From: Prevotella scopos JCM 17725
Lineage (GTDB): Bacteria; Bacteroidota; Bacteroidia; Bacteroidales; Bacteroidaceae
NCBI RefSeq assembly: GCF_018127785.1
Contig: NZ_CP072389.1
Location: 682,001-746,000, forward strand
DNA length: 64,000 nucleotides
Direction: 5' to 3'
Below the pieces are notes generated by a model. That model was not told where the DNA came from, ran no database searches, and was given only the letters and a program-made list of their open reading frames with translations. A program made the position numbers and the translations under genes. Below are positions 28,929-38,098 of this stretch, one piece after another. Position 1 is the first letter of the stretch; each line of letters starts with the position of its first letter.

Positions 28929-29807
28929 TTATGCTACATTGCAGTGCTTTTCTCTCATTTGTCTTGGCGTAAGCATGCCGTTGCTCATATGGGGTCTCTT
29001 ATTGTTGTAGAAGTCTATGATACCAGCAATAGTGCATCGTGCATCATCGAGGTTCTTCGGTCGTTTCATGTGGTAGAGCCACTCTTGCTTTATTATTCCG
29101 TTCACTCTTTCGGCGATTGCATTATCTGTAGGGTTGTAGTCTTCAGTCATGCTTATGCCCGAGTGTATACTCTCCAGCCTTGCCACGTAGGCGTTGCTGC
29201 AGTATTGAACCCCACGATCAGAGTGGTGCGTCATCAGCGAGAGATTCATACCCTGTGAATGTTCTATTGCCATGTCTAGGGCAGCAAGCGTATTGACAGC
29301 CTGCAGACTGTCAGAAAGCTTCCATCCGATTATCTCATGAGTGAATGCATCGGTTATGAGGTGAAGATAGACCACACCATCCTCAGTATCTATATATGTG
29401 ATGTCTGCTACCCAGAGTTGTGCAGGACGTGTAAGAACCATTCCTTTTGCCGTGTTCTTATACTTGAAATAGTTGTGATTGGAGTTCGTGGTGTGGCGAC
29501 ATCTGGATGGCTTCAGCATAAGGTGATGCTTGTGCATTAGCTGGTAGAACCTGTCGCGCCCAAGCATTAAGCCAGGATAGATATCCATAAGCATGTGCAA
29601 AAGTTTCTGTGCACCTATTCGAGGAGCATCTGCACGAACATCCATTACTGCACGTACGACAATTTTCTCAGTAAGTTTACGATGCTCCCTCTTCTCTTTA
29701 CTCACAGAGTAATAGCCTTCACGAGTCTTGCCAAACAGTCCACTCAGCAGCCCAATTGATAAACAAGGGTTGCTGACTCGAAGGCTGTCTACTGCTTGGC
29801 GCCAGCT
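28929..29807 (-). CDS. IS3-family transposase OrfB (made as OrfAB by -1 frameshift)
   Basis: The rve/DDE integrase domain is intact: D in WVADITY, D in HHSDRGVQY, E in NAIAERVNG. A GTG-started frame at 29705 would lack the N-terminus. In the same frame the sequence is open up to the A7 run at 29807-29813 and encodes KSWRQAVDSLRVSN...LFGKTREGYY, typical of the HTH_21 region at the start of OrfB. It is therefore expected as an OrfAB fusion. Confidence 0.92.
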   Translation of the reverse strand, partial: SWRQAVDSLRVSNPCLSIGLLSGLFGKTREGYYSVSKEKREHRKLTEKIVVRAVMDVRADAPRIGAQKLLHMLMDIYPGLMLGRDRFYQLMHKHHLMLKPSRCRHTTNSNHNYFKYKNTAKGMVLTRPAQLWVADITYIDTEDGVVYLHLITDAFTHEIIGWKLSDSLQAVNTLAALDMAIEHSQGMNLSLMTHHSDRGVQYCSNAYVARLESIHSGISMTEDYNPTDNAIAERVNGIIKQEWLYHMKRPKNLDDARCTIAGIIDFYNNKRPHMSNGMLTPRQMREKHCNVA

Positions 29808-30187
29808 TTTTTTAGCAAATCCTCACCATATTCCTTACTGCTTATCTCTATGACTTTCATCAAACCTTGATTGCGAAGTTCAGAATACTCCAAAGCTTTC
29901 TTCAAATTCGATACTTGTTCTTCAAGCTCTTCCTCACGAGTTAGAGGGGCTTTCTCCATAGCTTTCTTACTACGCATAGCTTTTAATTTAGTAATAATAT
30001 CATGCGACAAAGATAGCTTTTTTTCATCTAAATCATACTTTTTTTGCCATTGATAAAAGCTGGCACTATTAATGCCGTACTTACGACAGATGAAATTAAT
30101 TGACACTTCTGATGAGTAATACTCACGAAGTAAAGTGAGAATAAAGTCCTCACTGAATGTTCTGTGTTTAGAATGTTTACTTCCCAT
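29789..30187 (-). CDS. IS3-family transposase OrfA
   Basis: Predicted 132 aa. An N-terminal helix-turn-helix (EDFILTLLREYYSSEVSINFICRKYG in outline, then NSASFYQWQKKY) is followed by a leucine-zipper-like coiled coil (EEELEEQVSNLKKALEYSEL). It ends just after the slippery A7 run at 29807-29813, where a -1 shift would join it to OrfB. Confidence 0.9.
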   Translation of the reverse strand: MGSKHSKHRTFSEDFILTLLREYYSSEVSINFICRKYGINSASFYQWQKKYDLDEKKLSLSHDIITKLKAMRSKKAMEKAPLTREEELEEQVSNLKKALEYSELRNQGLMKVIEISSKEYGEDLLKKAGAKQ

Positions 30188-30384
30188 TTTGAATTTTAAA
30201 TGTTAAAATGATGTGAAGTAAATCTGCTATAAGACAACTTTTATAATTAACTGATAGTCTGTTAGTTGCAAAGGTCCATATTAAAACTTTTATTTTGTTT
30301 ATTTAAAGCAAATCTACTCAGCTTTTTGTAAATATTTTTTTTGCAAGGCAAAGACAGCTATCAATGTAGATTATAAGAAGCAAA

Positions 30385-30441
30385 TAAAACAGCGCATACA
30401 GTTAATCTAACATTTAGTTTAACCCTATGCGCTGTCTTTTA
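30385..30441 (-). terminator. Terminator after the MBOAT gene
   Basis: A 10-bp stem (ACAGCGCATA / TATGCGCTGT) with A and T runs on its two sides. It lies about 15 bp past the MBOAT stop and probably works in both directions. Confidence 0.75.
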
Positions 30442-30454
30442 TATCAAGAGCGAA

Positions 30455-32002
30455 TTAGAACTGGAAGTAAATAAATGGCTGTATATCAGAACTCTTTACC
30501 TGCATAATAATAAAGATAACAATCGTAATTGCAATTGCAGAGAGTAAGACACCACCCTTCTCTAAGATACGAACACAACGGTTTTGCCATGAGTCTGGAA
30601 TCCAATGCGTAAGAAGCGCAAATATCATCAGTAAGAATACATACTTATACCCCATGAAGACGTCAGGAAGTACGGAAGGATTGAACTTCGTAAACATTTG
30701 CTTTACCATAACCCACACTGCATCAAAGTCCTTGCAACGGAAGAACAACCATGTGAAACAGAGAACGTGGAAAGTAATGAATACTGAAATAAACCGACGA
30801 AGACCAGAGGGATGATAACGACGATCGTGCTTCAAAACAGTCTGAGACCAGAACTTATGTACACAAACCAATGCACCATGCAAGACACCCCAAACAATGA
30901 AGTTCAACGAAGCTCCGTGCCAAAGACCGCAAGCCGTCATAGCCACCATCTGATTGAAATACATGCGAAGTGTTCCCTTCTTGTTTCCACCAAGTGAGAT
31001 ATAGACATAATCACGAATCCAAGTAGAGAGCGAGATATGCCAACGACGCCAGAAATCAGTCATGGAATCGGCTGTAAGCGGTGCATTGAAGTTCATTGGA
31101 ATCTTAAATCCAAGCAGCAATGCAATACCAATTGCCATATCAGAATAGCCAGAGAAGTCGCAGTAAATCTGAATACAGTAGCCATAAAGACCAAGAAGAA
31201 CCTCGCCACCAGAGAAGAGCGTTGGGTTGTCAAAGATACGATCTACAAAGTTTTGTGAGATATAATCAGAGATAACCGCTTTCTTAAAGAGACCAATGAT
31301 AATAAAGAATACTCCTTGAGCAAACATTTCACGGCTGATATGTAACGGCTTGCGAATCTGTGGACCGAAGTCTGTTGCACGCGTAATCGGACCAGCAAGA
31401 AGTGTTGGGAAGAAGCTGACGTAGAACGCATAGTCAAGCAATGACTCCATTGGCTCAGCCTTCTTTCTGTATATGTCTACAACGTATGAAATTGTCTTAA
31501 AGGTGTAGAAGCTAATTCCTACTGGTAAGAAAATATCCCAAGGTTGGAAGTTTCCACCAATCATCTGTGTAACCATTCCAGCAAAGAAGTTGGTATATTT
31601 AAAGTAAGCCAATAATCCAAGGTCTATCAACAATGTCAAAGCCAACCACAACTTAGGATGCTTTCCCTTAGCAACACGTCTTGCAATATAGAAGTCGCTG
31701 ACAGTTACGATAAGTAATAATAGGAAATAGAAGCTACTACTCTTATAAAAGAAATAATAAGAGAAGAGCGTGACAAAGAAAAGTCTTCCATCCACCTTGT
31801 TTCGCAGGCAGTAATAACCTATCATAAAGACTAGGAAGATAAAAAGAAACGCTCCTGAAGAGAAAAGCAGTGGTTCGCGTGGATTGTAAAGAAATATATC
31901 AGCAACCTTTGCAAAATCAAGGCTTGAGACATACGACTCAATACTCTGTAAGAAATTTTTTAATATAGCCATGAACTGACTAAAGAAATAACTTATTTCC
32001 AT
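30455..32002 (-). CDS. MBOAT-family O-acyltransferase (AlgI/PatA-like)
   Basis: Predicted 515 aa with about eleven membrane segments. It has LFFRCKDFD and the membrane-bound O-acyltransferase motif around WHGASLNFIVWGVLHG (catalytic His), and DFWRRWHISLSTWIRDY, a signature of the AlgI/PatA/DltB-like group. It should pass acyl (usually acetyl) groups across the membrane to a glycan. The SGNH protein just upstream is the expected partner. The acceptor is unknown. Confidence 0.93.
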   Translation of the reverse strand: MEISYFFSQFMAILKNFLQSIESYVSSLDFAKVADIFLYNPREPLLFSSGAFLFIFLVFMIGYYCLRNKVDGRLFFVTLFSYYFFYKSSSFYFLLLLIVTVSDFYIARRVAKGKHPKLWLALTLLIDLGLLAYFKYTNFFAGMVTQMIGGNFQPWDIFLPVGISFYTFKTISYVVDIYRKKAEPMESLLDYAFYVSFFPTLLAGPITRATDFGPQIRKPLHISREMFAQGVFFIIIGLFKKAVISDYISQNFVDRIFDNPTLFSGGEVLLGLYGYCIQIYCDFSGYSDMAIGIALLLGFKIPMNFNAPLTADSMTDFWRRWHISLSTWIRDYVYISLGGNKKGTLRMYFNQMVAMTACGLWHGASLNFIVWGVLHGALVCVHKFWSQTVLKHDRRYHPSGLRRFISVFITFHVLCFTWLFFRCKDFDAVWVMVKQMFTKFNPSVLPDVFMGYKYVFLLMIFALLTHWIPDSWQNRCVRILEKGGVLLSAIAITIVIFIIMQVKSSDIQPFIYFQF

Positions 32003-32029
32003 CTTATTCTATGTTGTACTAATAGGTAT

Positions 32030-33433
32030 TTATTGTTCTGTCAAGTTTTCACGTCTTAAATAATTCTTCTGTCCTGCTACGATAGACTTGAAGATACGCT
32101 CGCTGACATATTTACCACCTTTATAATTAATATGTACATAATCTTTCGTTCCCATGCTCTGTTCATCTACAATACGCATCATTGTTCCAGGACCACCCAT
32201 AGCACGGAAGAGATTATAGAAACCTACATGACAATCGGCTGCAAGCTGTTCTTGATATCCAACCAACATCTCAACGCCCTTCATCGTACCATCAGGTGAA
32301 GTCTTTGAGCCACGGTCAGGACTACTAACAATAAGAATGCTCGTTTCAGGGAAACACTTGTGGAAGAGGTCTACAACAAGCTTCATGTTAGCCATATACT
32401 TCTTCAATCGCTCAGGCGTTGTCTCTGCATCTACAGCATTGACACCAAACTGAAATACAATAAGATCATACGGACGAACAAGAGCAAATTCCTTCAACAT
32501 CTGCTCTGGAAGTTTTGCCAATGTTGTTCCAGAAGAGCCACGCATACTAAAGTTATCGAGTACGATACCTTCACGTCCTTCTTGTGACGTACCAAAGAGA
32601 ATTGTGTTAGAACCATTCACCTTAATAGTTGCATGAGAAGTAACACCATCCATCTTTACAGCTTGTATTGCTGCCGATGGATTGACACGCTGTGTACTTG
32701 TCTTACCACCATCAATCTCAAAGGTTACGTTTGCACCTCCCTTTGAACGAAGATAAAGCCAGGTGCTTGCCCATTTTTCAGTGCGACTGTAGTCATGAGA
32801 CAATGAAAAAGGAGCATAAGACATAGTAGCTTGTCCATTCATTGTGTAATAACGCTCAGCAATACCAGCCTGATTGACATCATAACTTGCAGGCTTCTTA
32901 ACCATGTGTTCAGTAAGACCCGTAAACTTATTCTCAACGGTATGTTTGTATTGATCTAGATCGTTACCAGCATCAATCCATCCTACACCATAACCGCCAT
33001 AATATTTCTGGAGATCTTCACGTAAGTCAGCTAAAAGGATGTCACCTTCGATAAATGAATCACCAAAATACGCAATACGCACTGGACGACCAACTGCCTG
33101 TTTCTGAGCCAAAAGATTAAGTTGACCATAGAAATGGTCAAGTCCACCAGGCTTTCCAGCAGAATAGTCAACGATTCGCTCTGTACCTTTAGGCCATTCT
33201 TCCTTAAAGTCAATCACATTTCCTTCTTTATCATAGGCTACTACCGTTGAAGGCTTTTTAGGTGACGGGATCACCTCCTCAAGCACTTTCTTCTTTCGTG
33301 CTAAATCACTTAAAATATCTATCTCACGAAGTTTCGTGTCACCTATTTTAAAGGTTGGAAGAAAATGAAGCAAGAAAAGGAACAATGCAACCAACAATGT
33401 CAGCAGCAGTGTCTTATATGTATTATCTTTCAT
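32030..33433 (-). CDS. SGNH/GDSL-family acyl-transfer partner
   Basis: Predicted 467 aa. One N-terminal membrane anchor (about 8-25) puts the rest outside. The SGNH motifs are the Ser of AYFGDSFIEGD, an NxxD-like FGVNAVD, and YVHINYKGG with the His. The family is like AlgJ/AlgX or PatB, which place or remove acetyl groups on polysaccharide or peptidoglycan. It is 27 bp from the MBOAT gene, so the pair is very likely one operon. Confidence 0.87.
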   Translation of the reverse strand: MKDNTYKTLLLTLLVALFLFLLHFLPTFKIGDTKLREIDILSDLARKKKVLEEVIPSPKKPSTVVAYDKEGNVIDFKEEWPKGTERIVDYSAGKPGGLDHFYGQLNLLAQKQAVGRPVRIAYFGDSFIEGDILLADLREDLQKYYGGYGVGWIDAGNDLDQYKHTVENKFTGLTEHMVKKPASYDVNQAGIAERYYTMNGQATMSYAPFSLSHDYSRTEKWASTWLYLRSKGGANVTFEIDGGKTSTQRVNPSAAIQAVKMDGVTSHATIKVNGSNTILFGTSQEGREGIVLDNFSMRGSSGTTLAKLPEQMLKEFALVRPYDLIVFQFGVNAVDAETTPERLKKYMANMKLVVDLFHKCFPETSILIVSSPDRGSKTSPDGTMKGVEMLVGYQEQLAADCHVGFYNLFRAMGGPGTMMRIVDEQSMGTKDYVHINYKGGKYVSERIFKSIVAGQKNYLRRENLTEQ

Positions 33434-33504
33434 CTATTATTTATCTTTTACCTAAATGTATATCTAAGATATTGCATTTTCACACAATATACAGACTATT
33501 AACT

Positions 33505-34140
33505 TTATGATAATGTAAGCGTACTCAATTCTTCATCCAATAATTCAACACCTTTCAATGTACAAAAAGCGCGAATAAAGAATAACATACCAACATGTGC
33601 TAGTTCCTTTACATCATATTCTTTATAAAGGTACTGACTCATGATTGATTCTTGTAATGCGCCAGTAAGTTTACGTACAATTTGATAGTTTACATTAGGA
33701 AGGAACAAACCTTCACCTATACCACGCTGAATAAAAGCATTTGCATCAGTCTCCCGTTCATCATGTAACCTACGCACATAAGAAAGCAACTCTGGATACT
33801 TATGAATTTCTTCAAAAAAAAGAGGGTTAATATGACTAAACTCTTCAATACGGAAACGACAGATTTCTGCAATTATATTGATCACATTCATTCCCGTTTC
33901 GATGATTTCATCCATCCTACGTTTTTCTCTCAAACCATCCTGTCGAACAACTTCAAAAAGAAGTTCTTCCTTATTGCTATAGATCTCATAGAGTGTACGT
34001 TTTGAAATCTTGAGTTCATTAGCAATGTCATCCATCTTCACACTCTTTATTCCATTCTTATGGAAAAGTTCAACGGCAGTAATGAGAATTTTCTCTTTAA
34101 GTTCTTGCCGATAAGTGGTTTCTGTTGCTGTACTTTGCAT
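33505..34140 (-). CDS. TetR/AcrR-family regulator
   Basis: Predicted 211 aa. The N-terminal helix-turn-helix has ITAVELFHKNGIKSVKMDDI and ISKRTLYEIYSNKEELL, as in TetR regulators. The C-terminal ligand domain is not recognisable. It lies upstream of the SGNH-MBOAT pair in the same direction and is divergent from maeB; either could be its target. The 120-bp gap to maeB carries a TAATTTTG box facing this gene. Confidence 0.92.
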   Translation of the reverse strand: MQSTATETTYRQELKEKILITAVELFHKNGIKSVKMDDIANELKISKRTLYEIYSNKEELLFEVVRQDGLREKRRMDEIIETGMNVINIIAEICRFRIEEFSHINPLFFEEIHKYPELLSYVRRLHDERETDANAFIQRGIGEGLFLPNVNYQIVRKLTGALQESIMSQYLYKEYDVKELAHVGMLFFIRAFCTLKGVELLDEELSTLTLS

Positions 34141-34260
34141 TAAACTTTATTTTTGCGCAAAATTACAAAAAACTTTCATAATGCCATCTGTTTTAGAGTG
34201 GATTTTATTAACTTTGTCAGTTGAAAATACATTTTTGTAATATAAAGGAAAAAGATAATT

Positions 34261-36552
34261 ATGGTCAAGGTAACAAAAGAAGCCGCTCTGGAATATCATA
34301 GCAACGGCCGTCCTGGCAAAATCGAAGTAAAGCCAACAAAGCCTTATAGCACACAGTCAGACCTCAGTCTGGCTTATTCACCTGGTGTGGCATACCCATG
34401 TTTGGAAATCCAACAGAATCCTGACGACGTATATAAATATACAGACAAAGGCAATTTGGTTGCCGTTATCAGTAATGGTACTGCTGTATTAGGTCTCGGT
34501 AATATCGGAGCTATGAGTGGTAAACCAGTTATGGAAGGTAAGGGTTTATTGTTCAAGATTTATGGTGGTATTGACGTATTCGACATAGAACTTGACGAAC
34601 AAGACCCAGACAAGTTCTGTGAGGCTGTAGAAAAGATTGCATCTACCTTCGGTGGTATCAACCTTGAAGATATAAAAGCGCCTGAGTGCTTCGCTATTGA
34701 AGAACGCTTAAAGCGCACGCTCGACATTCCTGTTATGCATGATGATCAACACGGAACAGCTATCATTTCTGCTGCCGGTTTGAAGAATGCTTTGGAAGTG
34801 GCGGGTAAGAATATTGCTGACGTTAAGTTAGTGGTAAATGGTGCTGGCGCAGCAGCTATTTCATGTACAAAGTTATATGTAGCGTTGGGATTGAAGAAAG
34901 AGAATATTATTATGCTTGACTCAAAGGGCGTGATTACCTCTGATTCAAAGAATTTAACTCCACAGAAAGCCCTCTTTGCAACTGATCGACGTGACGTTCA
35001 CACCTTAGAGGAAGCAATTAAAGGTGCAGACGTATTTGTCGGATTATCAAAGGGTAATATCCTGACACAGAACATGATCCGTTCAATGAACGAGAATCCT
35101 ATTGTCTTTGCATTGGCTAACCCTGTTCCAGAGATATCATACGATGATGCTATCGAAGCACGTCCTGACGTAATCATGTCAACAGGTCGCTCTGATTACC
35201 CAAATCAGATTAACAATGTTATCGGTTTCCCATATATCTTCCGTGGGGCTTTGGATGTTCATGCGAAAGCAATCAATGAGGAGATGAAGATGGCTGCTGT
35301 TTTTGCTATTGCTGATCTAGCAAAACAAACAGTGCCTGACGTGGTGAATGAGGTTTATCATGTAAACGACCTCACATTCGGTCCTAAGTACTTTATTCCA
35401 AAGCCTGTTGACCCTCGACTAATAACAGAAGTTAGTGCTGCTGTAGCTAAGGCAGCAATGGATAGTGGAGTTGCTCGCACACCAATCAAAGACTTCAAAG
35501 AGTACAAGCAGAGACTACTCCAAATGTTAGGACAGGAAACAAAGCTGGCAAATTCACTCCACGCAACTGCGGCTAAACATCCACAGAGAATTGTATTTGC
35601 TGAAGGTGGACATCAGACAATGATGAAGGCTGCTGTACAGGCAAAACAAGAAGGAATCTGTATTCCAATACTTTTGGGAAACCCAGATCGTTTGAATCGC
35701 GTTGCCAACCGTTTAAAGCTTGATATCTCAGATATTGAGATTGTTGACATGCGTGCTGATAAAGAGCAGGGACGTCGTGCCACCTATGCTAAACACTTAG
35801 CGGAGAAGCGTTCACGCGAGGGTTATACCTTTGAAGAGGCATACGATAAGATGTACGAACGTAACTATTTTGGTATGTCTATGGTTGAAAATGGTGATGC
35901 AGATGCGTTTATCACAGGACTTTATACCAAATATAGCAATACAATTAAGGTAGCAAAGGATGTGATTGGTATTCGCCCAGAGTATAAATACTTTGGTACT
36001 ATGCACATCCTAAACACGAAGAAAGGTGTATATTACATAGCAGATACGCTCATCAATCGTCATCCTGACGCAGAGGTATTAACTGATATGGCAAAACTAT
36101 CTGCCAGTTCCGTTAGATTCTTCAATGATAAACCTGTTATTGCTATGCTCTCCTACTCTAACTTTGGTTCAGATAAGGAAGGTTCTCCATTGAAGGTACA
36201 TACCGCTGTCGAGCAGCTACAGAAGGAATATCCTAAGTTGGCCATTGATGGTGAAATGCAGGTTAATTTCGCACTAAATAAAGAATTACGTGATGAGAAA
36301 TTCCCATTCACTCGTCTGAAGGGATTAGACGTCAACACGCTCATCTTCCCAGACTTGTCTTCTGCGAATAGTGGCTACAAACTCTTACAGGCTTTAAGCC
36401 CTGATTCAGAGGTGATTGGTCCTATCCAAATGGGTCTGAACAAACCTATTCACTTTACTGATTTTGAATGTTCTGTTCGCGACATTGTGAACATAACGGC
36501 TGTTGCTGCTATTGATGCTTACGTTGAGAAAATAAAAAAAGAGGCACTATAA
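34261..36552 (+). CDS. maeB: NADP-dependent malic enzyme with phosphotransacetylase-like domain
   Basis: Predicted 763 aa. The malic enzyme part (about 1-425) has [17 protein letters not shown], the metal/substrate region HDDQHGTA and the NAD(P) site [11 protein letters not shown]. The C-terminal part (about 430-763) is phosphotransacetylase-like (RIVFAEG at its start), a known regulatory fusion that usually lacks Pta activity. It decarboxylates malate to pyruvate and gives NADPH. A TAACTTTG box lies upstream at 34209-34216. Confidence 0.96.
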   Translation: MVKVTKEAALEYHSNGRPGKIEVKPTKPYSTQSDLSLAYSPGVAYPCLEIQQNPDDVYKYTDKGNLVAVISNGTAVLGLGNIGAMSGKPVMEGKGLLFKIYGGIDVFDIELDEQDPDKFCEAVEKIASTFGGINLEDIKAPECFAIEERLKRTLDIPVMHDDQHGTAIISAAGLKNALEVAGKNIADVKLVVNGAGAAAISCTKLYVALGLKKENIIMLDSKGVITSDSKNLTPQKALFATDRRDVHTLEEAIKGADVFVGLSKGNILTQNMIRSMNENPIVFALANPVPEISYDDAIEARPDVIMSTGRSDYPNQINNVIGFPYIFRGALDVHAKAINEEMKMAAVFAIADLAKQTVPDVVNEVYHVNDLTFGPKYFIPKPVDPRLITEVSAAVAKAAMDSGVARTPIKDFKEYKQRLLQMLGQETKLANSLHATAAKHPQRIVFAEGGHQTMMKAAVQAKQEGICIPILLGNPDRLNRVANRLKLDISDIEIVDMRADKEQGRRATYAKHLAEKRSREGYTFEEAYDKMYERNYFGMSMVENGDADAFITGLYTKYSNTIKVAKDVIGIRPEYKYFGTMHILNTKKGVYYIADTLINRHPDAEVLTDMAKLSASSVRFFNDKPVIAMLSYSNFGSDKEGSPLKVHTAVEQLQKEYPKLAIDGEMQVNFALNKELRDEKFPFTRLKGLDVNTLIFPDLSSANSGYKLLQALSPDSEVIGPIQMGLNKPIHFTDFECSVRDIVNITAVAAIDAYVEKIKKEAL

Positions 36553-36612
36553 CACATGTAGAAGATAAACACTTGTTAGTATTTATCCCCTGTTATCATA
36601 TTTGACAATATC

Positions 36613-36664
36613 TCCCACACCATCCCACTTTCTTCTTTGATTGGGATAGTGTGGGATTTTTCTG
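36613..36664 (+). terminator. Terminator after maeB
   Basis: A 15-bp stem with one imperfect pair (TCCCACACCATCCCA / TGGGATAGTGTGGGA) followed by TTTTTC. Confidence 0.85.
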
Positions 36665-36835
36665 TACTATATTAGTTGAGGAAGTGTATGGAAGAGAATG
36701 AATTCCTTATCGGCTCAGTAAGAAAAAAGATGAGATAACTCATAAACTAAATTTACTATCATTTATAAGTGGTACTTAATTACTATATTTCAGTAAGATG
36801 CATGGAATGTTAAAAATGACAGCAAACAAAAATTA

Positions 36836-37131
36836 AACTTTACGCCTCTATAACGAATCGTGTGGGTTGTGTGTTAATATTCAACACGTGTGGTGCGAGT
36901 GCTTAGCACATGTGGTGCGGGTGCTTAACACTAATGGTGCGGATGGTATGCACCACATGTGCGAAGGGTTAACTCCATTGCAGTATATAGAAGGGTAGAG
37001 ATTTAATGTGAGTTAAACGTATTAAAGCTAAGTTCAATTTGGCGTTGTCTTTAGTTCGAGGCTATACTTCTTGACTATATTTAGGCTCTATAACGAATTA
37101 CCCACATGAATCGTTATAGAGCCAACTTTAC
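36836..37131. repeat. 8-bp target duplication flanking MITE copy B
   Basis: AACTTTAC occurs at 36836-36843 and 37124-37131, directly abutting the element. Confidence 0.87.
36844..37123 (+). mobile_element. MITE-like element, copy B (280 bp)
   Basis: The same element as at 11744-11993, in opposite orientation. The ends are imperfect inverted repeats of about 23 bp (GCCTCTATAACGA... against GGCTCTATAACGA...). The right end (37084-37123) is a hairpin made of the terminal sequence and a nested inverted copy. The middle has three 22-bp units beginning TGGTGC; copy A has two, which explains most of the length difference. It is non-coding. A perfect 8-bp duplication flanks it. Confidence 0.87.
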
Positions 37132-37276
37132 TTGTAGATTGCGTAAAGAACCCACTCTCACTTCGAAATACTTTTCACTCCTGAGTTTAGAGTTCAATAT
37201 CCAGCCTAAGAAAACTGCTCAACCACTCAACTCCACACATTCAACTTGTAAACTTTAAGACATACGTGAAAGGCAT

Positions 37277-37312
37277 AAAAAAGGCTATAGGAATACCTAT
37301 AGCCTTTTTATT
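37277..37312 (-). terminator. Terminator of the rpmB-rpmG-DUF4295 operon
   Basis: A stem of at least 11 bp (AAAGGCTATAGG / CCTATAGCCTTT) flanked by A and T runs, 20 bp past the DUF4295 stop. Apart from this, the maeB terminator and the MITE, the 0.78-kb gap shows nothing else. Confidence 0.85.
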
Positions 37313-37330
37313 GATTATATCTTTATAGAA

Positions 37331-37489
37331 TTAATTCTTAAAGAAATCCTTGACAGCCTCATTTGGGACCATCTGCTCATCGAAGATGTAAGCACCAGTC
37401 TTTGGGCTCTTAACCATCTTGATAACCTTTGAATATGCGCGACCATCCGTAGAACCTTCGTGGAGGGTAGCGACCGCTTTCTTTGCCAT
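37331..37489 (-). CDS. DUF4295 small protein
   Basis: Predicted 52 aa: it begins MAKKAVATLHEG, has MVKSPKTGAYIFDEQMVP in the middle and ends DFFKN. This matches the short DUF4295 proteins found after rpmB and rpmG in Bacteroidetes. It lies 44 bp after rpmG and is part of the same operon. A ribosome-related role is suspected from the context but not known. Confidence 0.88.
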   Translation of the reverse strand: MAKKAVATLHEGSTDGRAYSKVIKMVKSPKTGAYIFDEQMVPNEAVKDFFKN

Positions 37490-37533
37490 AGTTTATCTGT
37501 TTTAACTATTAACGATACTCTTTACGAGCGTGC

Positions 37534-37722
37534 TTACTTAATCTCCTTGTGAAGGGTAACCTTCTTAAGAACAGGGTTATACTTCATAAGTTCAAGACGC
37601 TCTGGAGTATTCTTACGATTCTTTGTTGTTACGTAACGGCTTGTACCAGCCACACCACTATTCTTCATCTCGGTACATTCCAAGATAACTTGGACTCTGT
37701 TTCCTTTAGCTTTCTTTGCCAT
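37534..37722 (-). CDS. rpmG: 50S ribosomal protein L33
   Basis: Predicted 62 aa. It has the L33 core, VQVILECTE and [23 protein letters not shown] in outline. It lacks the zinc-binding CxxC pairs, so it is the zinc-independent type. It follows rpmB by 5 bp. Confidence 0.96.
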   Translation of the reverse strand: MAKKAKGNRVQVILECTEMKNSGVAGTSRYVTTKNRKNTPERLELMKYNPVLKKVTLHKEIK

Positions 37723-37727
37723 GATAT

Positions 37728-37991
37728 TTAGTCTCCTATTACCTTAATGTCCTTCCAGTCAACATAGCCCTTTGAAACAGCCTGCTTAAGTGCTGCATCA
37801 AGACCTACCTTGTTAATAAGACGAAGACCAGCAGCGCTAATCTTCAGCTGAATCCAGCAAGCCTCCTCTACATAGTAGAACTTCTTGCTGAAGAGGTTGA
37901 CGTCAAAGCTTCTCTTTGTACGATGCTTTGAGTGAGACACGTTACAACCTATCTGTGCCTTCTTTCCTGTGATTTGACAAATCTTAGACAT
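37728..37991 (-). CDS. rpmB: 50S ribosomal protein L28
   Basis: Predicted 87 aa from the ATG at 37991; the longer frame enters the leader. [27 protein letters not shown] is typical in outline, and the C-terminal segment [16 protein letters not shown] is conserved. First gene of the rpmB-rpmG-DUF4295 operon, with a strong promoter 52 bp upstream. Confidence 0.95.
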   Translation of the reverse strand: MSKICQITGKKAQIGCNVSHSKHRTKRSFDVNLFSKKFYYVEEACWIQLKISAAGLRLINKVGLDAALKQAVSKGYVDWKDIKVIGD

Positions 37992-38042
37992 TTCTATCTT
38001 TGTTTTGTGATTCGTTAATTGATACCTATTCCAAACAGGGTG

Positions 38043-38073
38043 CAAAATTACAAAAAAGTTTCAAATAAGCAAA
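38043..38073 (-). promoter_or_regulatory. Promoter of rpmB
   Basis: On the minus strand TTTG, 19 bp, TAATTTTG. It leaves a leader of about 45 nt before rpmB. Confidence 0.75.
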
Positions 38074-38098
38074 ACTTTTCCCAGGATAATTGCTAAAA

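Larger units (their letters stand above)
28700..30236 (-). mobile_element. Complete IS3-family insertion sequence (1,537 bp)
   Basis: The ends are imperfect 25-bp inverted repeats that start with TGACT and TGTCT and share ATTTACTTCACA. ACT flanks both ends (28697-28699 and 30237-30239), a 3-bp target duplication as expected for this family. It carries orfA and orfB with a programmed-frameshift signal. It is inserted between the YihY and MBOAT genes and breaks neither. About 230 bp of non-coding sequence lie between the orfB stop and the end. Confidence 0.88.

Noticed and set aside
11744..37123. Inversion of 25 kb between the two MITE copies as the cause of the split rpmB/ftsY cluster
   Set aside because: The copies have different and matching target duplications at each site, which shows no exchange between them; an inversion would also not separate rpmB and ftsY in this way.
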